Assembly (NCBI GenBank): GCA_945637645.1
Contig: CALZDK010000069.1
Span: 1-9,511, forward strand
Length of the DNA: 9,511 bases
Source: an uncultured Prevotella sp.
Lineage (GTDB): Bacteria > Bacteroidota > Bacteroidia > Bacteroidales > Bacteroidaceae
Direction of reading: 5' to 3'
The notes beneath the pieces are model-generated. The model made no database searches, had not been told where the DNA came from, and worked only from the letters and a program-made list of their open reading frames with translations. The translations under genes were made by a program, and so were the position numbers. Positions 5,585 to 9,511 of this stretch are shown in pieces. Position 1 is the first letter of the stretch, and the number at the start of each line of letters is the position of its first letter.

Positions 5585-6169
5585 TTATGCCTTCTTTAGT
5601 TTGTTGATAATTGCAATGAGATAGCCAAGCGAGATGAAAGCTCCCGGAGGCAAGATGAAGAGAAGGATGTTGCATGTCTCAGGAAGAAGCGGGAGACCAA
5701 AGACTGAACCCGCTCCAAGAAGTTCGCGAACTGTGCCGAGAAGCGTAAGGCCGAGAGTGAAGCCAAGGCCGATGCCCACACCATCGAAGAGGCTTGCCAA
5801 AGGACCGTTCTTGCAGGCGAAAGCCTCTGCACGACCGAGGATGATACAGTTTACCACGATGAGCGGGATGAACAGTCCAAGCGACTTGTTTATCTCCGGC
5901 AGATAAGCCTTGAGGCACATCTGCAGAATGGTAACGAAAGATGCTATGACAACCACGAACACAGGAATGCGCACCTTGTCGGGAGTAAGGTTCTTAATGA
6001 GCGAGATGACGATGTTGGAGCAGATGAGCACAAACATCGTGGCAAGACCCATCGACATTCCGTTTATTGAGGATGTCGTGGTGGCAAGTGTCGGACACAT
6101 ACCGAGCAGGAGGACAAACGTAGGGTTCTCCTTGATGATGCCATTGGTAAGTATTTTTATGTATTGCAT
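5585..6169 (-). CDS. rnfE: Rnf complex membrane subunit RnfE
   Basis: RnfE is the partner of RnfA in the membrane core, and the two subunits share a fold inserted in opposite orientations. The visible marks are NGIIKENPTFVLLLGMCPTLA (9-29), with C25, and VVNCIILGRAEAFA (106-119), with C108. They are the counterparts of C25 and C113 in RnfA and would contribute to the intramembrane iron-sulfur cluster. I chose the ATG at 6169 (194 aa), because the protein then begins as RnfE usually does, with about ten residues before GIIKENPTF. An upstream TTG at 6193 would add eight residues and is a poorer start. This leaves a 43-nt gap after rnfG, the longest in the operon, containing an 11-bp direct repeat. 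No Shine-Dalgarno is visible. Confidence 0.95.
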   Translation of the reverse strand: MQYIKILTNGIIKENPTFVLLLGMCPTLATTTSSINGMSMGLATMFVLICSNIVISLIKNLTPDKVRIPVFVVVIASFVTILQMCLKAYLPEINKSLGLFIPLIVVNCIILGRAEAFACKNGPLASLFDGVGIGLGFTLGLTLLGTVRELLGAGSVFGLPLLPETCNILLFILPPGAFISLGYLIAIINKLKKA

Positions 6170-6212
6170 ACTGTTTACTATTGAAATATTCAACTATTGG
6201 AAAATTGAAATA

Positions 6213-6851
6213 TTATTGTTCCTTCGGAGACTGACTTGTTGCGCCAGAATTTCCGTCAACATCTTTCGAGTCCTGGAAGGCATAAACGCTGTAGGCCTGG
6301 TTTACTGCCTTGAGGAAAGCGCGCGAGGTGATAGTGGAAGCTGTGATGGCGTCGATGTCTCCACCGTCCTTGTTTACGGTCAGAGGCTTGTCGGCTATCT
6401 GCTTGCCTATGATAGACCCTTTCCCGTCTTTCTGGAACCACTTGTCTGCCTTAGCTCCAAGTCCAGGAGTTTCGGCTGCCTGTAGGATGGTGTAGCCAAG
6501 CACCTTTCCCTCGGCATCAAAGCCGACGAGAACTTTCAGTTCGCCACCGAAGCCCATCGATGTGCTCTCCACTGCCGCACCGATGAACTTTCCGTCCTTG
6601 TCGGCAGCCTTATGCACTATGAAAGTCAGCTCCTTTCCGTCAAACTCTTTCTTTATCTCGTCGTCAGAAGTGACCTTAAGGTCATTTGTTCCCATCACCT
6701 CCTTTATGCCATTGGCAAGCGCCATCTCGTCCTGAAGCTTTATTGGAGCCTCGGTGACGTGGTTGACCCAAGCGAGGAGAGCACCTGTGATGACTGCCAC
6801 TGCCACGAGCACCATCACCATGTTTGTCAGTGTAGATTCGAGCTTTTTCAT
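6213..6851 (-). CDS. rnfG: Rnf complex flavoprotein subunit RnfG
   Basis: RnfG carries a covalently bound FMN on the outer face of the membrane. The 212-residue product has one N-terminal membrane helix (about 11-29) and then an FMN-binding domain. Conserved parts include GFGGELKVLVGFD (100-112) and ETPGLGAKADKWFQ (127-140). The attachment site should be T173 in DAITASTITS (167-176). The usual consensus is Dxx(S/T)GA(T/S), so here the GA pair is replaced by AS. A polar tail (about 193-212) contains DGNSGAT (199-205), which fits the consensus better but lies outside the folded domain. The ATG at 6851 overlaps the rnfD stop (ATGA), a sign of coupled translation. Flavin attachment needs an ApbE-type flavin transferase, which is not in this window. 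Confidence 0.95.
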   Translation of the reverse strand: MKKLESTLTNMVMVLVAVAVITGALLAWVNHVTEAPIKLQDEMALANGIKEVMGTNDLKVTSDDEIKKEFDGKELTFIVHKAADKDGKFIGAAVESTSMGFGGELKVLVGFDAEGKVLGYTILQAAETPGLGAKADKWFQKDGKGSIIGKQIADKPLTVNKDGGDIDAITASTITSRAFLKAVNQAYSVYAFQDSKDVDGNSGATSQSPKEQ

Positions 6852-7852
6852 TTCTTTACTACCTCCCCGAAACGTTTTGGTTTAATGTATGTATTGATGA
6901 GCGGTGTAAACGCATTCATTATGAGAATTGCGAACGACATTCCCTCTGGATAGGCACCCCAGTTGCGGATTACCACCGTGAGGAGGCCAATGCCAACACC
7001 ATAGACAAGCTGTCCTCTGCTGCACATAGGAGATGTGACATAGTCGGTTGCCATGAAAATGGCACCAAGCATCAGACCTCCGCTGAAGATTACAGCGAAA
7101 GGATCGGCGTATGCAGGATTGGCGAGATGGAGCAAACCGCTGAGGACAAACACTGTGGCGATGATGCTTACCGGAGTGTGCCAAGTGATGATCTTTCGCC
7201 AGAGCATGAAAGCCAAACCGAGAATCAATGCCAGGGCACAGACCTCGCCGAGAGAGCCAGCGCCAGTCTGGCAAGTGTCGGGCAAACCTATCAGCATGTT
7301 GAAGCTGCTTGGCAACTGCTCGAGCACTGATGCATCGCCGCTCTTTATCGCCCACTTCATTATAGAGAGTGGAGTGGCGCCAGTCTCGGCATCGAGATAA
7401 GAGGTGAGCTGACCTGCCTGTGGCCATGACGTCATCTGGGCAGGGAAGCTGACAAGCAGGAAGCAGCGTCCCACAAGAGCAGGATTGAAAAGGTTGCAGC
7501 CAAGACCTCCAAAGGTCATCTTTCCAACTCCCACAGCCACAAGAGCTCCGAGGACGATAATCCAGACTGGAAGGTTGGAAGGAAGATTGAAGCCAAGCAG
7601 CAGACCTGTGACAATTGCAGAACCATCACAAACGGTGGTGCGCTCGTTCTTCAAGAGGAACTTGTTTATTGCCCACTCGAAAACGACGCAGGCTGCCACA
7701 CTTGTGGCACAAACTATTGCCGAACCAATGCCGAAATAGAAGAAAGAGACGAGGAGAGCGGGCAAGAGTGCGATGACCACACCATACATATTGCGCTCCA
7801 CCGTGTCTGTTCCATGGGCATGTGGCGACAGTGATACTATAAGTTTTCTCAT
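6848..7852 (-). CDS. rnfD: Rnf complex membrane flavoprotein subunit RnfD
   Basis: RnfD is the large membrane subunit, homologous to NqrB. It carries a covalent FMN and is thought to take part in the ion pathway. The 334-residue protein has the expected length and about nine or ten hydrophobic segments. The start MRKLIVSLSPHAHGTDTVERNMYGVVIALLPA is typical in its SPH and VxRxMxxVxxALxPA pattern. CDGSAIVTGLLLGFNLP (75-91) and GGLGCNLFNPALVGR (115-129) are conserved blocks. The FMN-attachment threonine is T160 in ETGATPLS (156-163), which fits the (S/T)GAT rule. The ATG at 7852 follows the rnfC stop after 21 nt, and its stop overlaps the rnfG start by 4 bases. No frameshift or missing motif is seen. 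Confidence 0.96.
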   Translation of the reverse strand: MRKLIVSLSPHAHGTDTVERNMYGVVIALLPALLVSFFYFGIGSAIVCATSVAACVVFEWAINKFLLKNERTTVCDGSAIVTGLLLGFNLPSNLPVWIIVLGALVAVGVGKMTFGGLGCNLFNPALVGRCFLLVSFPAQMTSWPQAGQLTSYLDAETGATPLSIMKWAIKSGDASVLEQLPSSFNMLIGLPDTCQTGAGSLGEVCALALILGLAFMLWRKIITWHTPVSIIATVFVLSGLLHLANPAYADPFAVIFSGGLMLGAIFMATDYVTSPMCSRGQLVYGVGIGLLTVVIRNWGAYPEGMSFAILIMNAFTPLINTYIKPKRFGEVVKK

Positions 7853-7873
7853 CTTTCTGATTTTTTCAAATTA

Positions 7874-9229
7874 TCAACTTTTCTTCGCATTGCGGGCACG
7901 GATAATGCCCATTACAGTTTGTTTACCGTTGCGTATGTTGTCGAGTATTGGACGATGTGACGGACAGGTGAACTGGCAAGATCCGCACTCGATGCACGAA
8001 GTGACATCTTCTGTCTCTACCCTCTCCCACATTTTCTTTGCCGAGAGTGTGGCGAGCAAATAAGGCTCAAGGCCCATAGGACACACGTTAACGCACTTTC
8101 CGCATCGTATGCAGGGGTCGGCGGGCTTACGTCGTGCCTCGTCGTCGCTGATGATGGTGATACTGTTTGTTCCCTTGCACACTGGAACCTCGTCGGTGGT
8201 CAGTGCCTTGCCCATCATTGGACCACCAGCCAACAACTTGTGGTCGCCCTCAGGCATTCCTCCGCAGAACTCAATCAGCTCGCGCATCGGTGTTCCCATG
8301 CGTACAAGGAAGTTTCCTGGACGAGCCAGTTTCTTTCCTGTTACAGTGGTGTAGCGCTCGAAAAGCGGCTTGTTTTTCATCACTGCCTGATAAACGGCAA
8401 AAGCTGTACCAACGTTCTGCACTATGGCTCCGACATTTACTGGAATAGCGGGAGGTGCAGGCACCTGGCGGCGGATTACAGCATCGACGAGTTGCTTCTC
8501 ACCGCCTTGCGGATAACGCTGTTTGAGAGGAACAACCTCTATGCGAGGGTCGTTGGCAGTCTTCTCCGAAAGAAGTCTTATTGCCTCTGGCTTGTTAGTC
8601 TCTATGCCGATGTATCCCTTTTCAACCTTGGCAGCCTTCATGAGCAACTCAAGACCAACGAGAATCTCGTCGGCGTGTTCCATCATAAGGCGATAGTCGG
8701 AGGTGATGTAAGGCTCACACTCAACGGCATTGATGATTACGCACTCTGCCGTGGCGCCGGGAGGCGGACACAGCTTGATGAAGGTGGGGAATCCCGCACC
8801 ACCCATGCCAGTGACACCAGCTATCTTAATTTTCTCTACGATCTGTTCGGGAGTGAGGTCGGGATGCTGGTCAAGAGTCTCAAGTTTCTCGCTGCGGTCG
8901 ATGCTCTCCTCCCATTCGTCGCCCTCCACATTAACAATTATGACAGGCTTGCGGTAGCCAGTGGCATCGAAAGCAGTGTCTATCTTTGCCACCTTTCCGG
9001 AAACTGACGAATATATCGGGGCAGACACGAATCCTCCTGCCTCTGCAAGCAGGGTACCGACCTTTACCTCGTCTCCACGCTTTACTACGGGTTTAGCAGG
9101 AGCTCCAATGTGCTGCGACAATGGGAAGATTGCCTGCTTTGGCAGTGGAGCGACAACAGTAGGCACTTCTGCCGACAGTTTGTTCTCCTCTGGGTGTATT
9201 CCACCTATTCTGAATGTTCTTATTTTCAT
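7874..9229 (-). CDS. rnfC: Rnf complex NADH/FMN- and iron-sulfur-binding subunit RnfC
   Basis: RnfC is the peripheral cytoplasmic subunit that binds NAD(H) and FMN and exchanges electrons with NAD+. The 451-residue product shows the standard order. An N-terminal region (about 1-110) has a barrel-sandwich (biotinyl/lipoyl-like) fold. The nucleotide/FMN domain contains GMGGAGFPT (141-149) and NAVECEPYITSDYRLM (167-182). A SLBB-like region lies at about 300-340 (GNFLVRMGTP). Two 4Fe-4S motifs follow: C373, C376, C379, C383 (CIRCGKCVNVCP) and C412, C415, C418, C422 (CIECGSCQFTCP). It ends shortly after the second cluster with a basic tail, so it lacks the long alanine/lysine-rich extension of some proteobacterial RnfC proteins. 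The ATG at 9229 lies 13 nt after the rnfB stop, in one operon. Confidence 0.97.
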   Translation of the reverse strand: MKIRTFRIGGIHPEENKLSAEVPTVVAPLPKQAIFPLSQHIGAPAKPVVKRGDEVKVGTLLAEAGGFVSAPIYSSVSGKVAKIDTAFDATGYRKPVIIVNVEGDEWEESIDRSEKLETLDQHPDLTPEQIVEKIKIAGVTGMGGAGFPTFIKLCPPPGATAECVIINAVECEPYITSDYRLMMEHADEILVGLELLMKAAKVEKGYIGIETNKPEAIRLLSEKTANDPRIEVVPLKQRYPQGGEKQLVDAVIRRQVPAPPAIPVNVGAIVQNVGTAFAVYQAVMKNKPLFERYTTVTGKKLARPGNFLVRMGTPMRELIEFCGGMPEGDHKLLAGGPMMGKALTTDEVPVCKGTNSITIISDDEARRKPADPCIRCGKCVNVCPMGLEPYLLATLSAKKMWERVETEDVTSCIECGSCQFTCPSHRPILDNIRNGKQTVMGIIRARNAKKS

Positions 9230-9242
9230 TTCGCTTGTTTTT

Positions 9243-9511
9243 TCAGTTGATGTTAATCTCTGAGAAACGATCTTCCTCCGCCTTTGGCTTCACCTCTGTT
9301 GGCTTAGCTGACTCTGCAGTCGCCTTCGGGGCATTGACCTGCTGCGAGGGACGTGGAGCGGGGAAATTGACAGCCACGATGGCTTTCTGCGGGCATACCT
9401 TCTCACACTTGCGGCATACGCGACACTTCTCTGGGTCGATGTAAGCAAGGTTGTCGCCCATGGTGATAGCTCCAAACGGGCACTCTTTCTCACACTTGCC
9501 ACAACCGATAC
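9243..9511 (-). CDS. rnfB: Rnf complex iron-sulfur subunit RnfB, C-terminal part (5' end outside window)
   Basis: RnfB accepts electrons from ferredoxin and carries several 4Fe-4S clusters. Only the last 88 complete codons are visible, and the gene continues past the right edge. Two ferredoxin-type motifs are seen. In the first, IGCGKCEKECPFGAI, the leading cysteine codon falls at the edge. The second, CRVCRKCEKVCPQKAI, is complete. The frame contains an internal ATG at 9461 between the two motifs; this is not the start, because the first motif lies upstream in the same frame. After the clusters comes a tail of about 42 residues rich in Pro, Ala, Lys and Glu, ending DRFSEININ, which is likely disordered. 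The gene is followed by rnfC after 13 nt. Assignment rests on the motif pair and its place in front of rnfC. Confidence 0.9.
   Translation of the reverse strand, partial: IGCGKCEKECPFGAITMGDNLAYIDPEKCRVCRKCEKVCPQKAIVAVNFPAPRPSQQVNAPKATAESAKPTEVKPKAEEDRFSEININ

Noticed and set aside
8240..9007. 255-codon plus-strand frame opposite rnfC
   Set aside because: It is antisense to a fully conserved gene, has no domain, and reflects codon bias in rnfC.

Overview
The window looks like chromosomal DNA from a member of the Bacteroidales, most likely Prevotella-like. Five sites match the Bacteroidetes promoter pattern (-7 TAnnTTTG, with a TTTG-like -33 box about 20-22 bp upstream). Most genes lack a Shine-Dalgarno sequence, the Rnf genes run in the order B-C-D-G-E-A, and a menaquinone-type prenyltransferase is present. 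These are family-level inferences; no species is claimed. I see no mobile element, tRNA, rRNA or CRISPR array.

Left part (1-2142). The 3' end of an RluA-type pseudouridine synthase gene is followed, through a TAATG stop/start overlap, by a 50-residue membrane protein gene. That small gene converges on menA and overlaps its end by 8 bp. menA (minus) and an HD-domain hydrolase gene (plus) diverge from a 113-bp gap holding two interlocked promoters on opposite strands. Each promoter's -7 box directly abuts the other's -33 box.

Middle (2143-4842). A 612-bp stretch without a confident protein gene holds a 15-bp hairpin terminator, a 91-nt tract with no G on the plus strand carrying direct repeats and a CCTAA array, and a good minus-strand promoter. 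Together these suggest a structured minus-strand RNA of about 360 nt, with two GUGA-capped hairpins. This is the best candidate here for something undescribed. A BASS-family transporter gene (plus) follows, converging with galE (minus); two hairpins lie between them.

Right part (4978-9511). The minus-strand operon rnfBCDGEA encodes a membrane ferredoxin:NAD+ oxidoreductase that couples electron transfer to Na+ or H+ movement. rnfB is cut by the window edge and the other five genes are intact. The operon ends in a hairpin whose T-tract also forms the -33 box of the galE promoter. RnfG has an unusual flavin-attachment motif (DAITAST) and a second, better-matching motif (DGNSGAT) in its C-terminal tail.

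Most genes are housekeeping: electron transport (Rnf, menaquinone synthesis), sugar-nucleotide metabolism (GalE), RNA modification and transport. The unexplained material is mainly in the intergenic regions.
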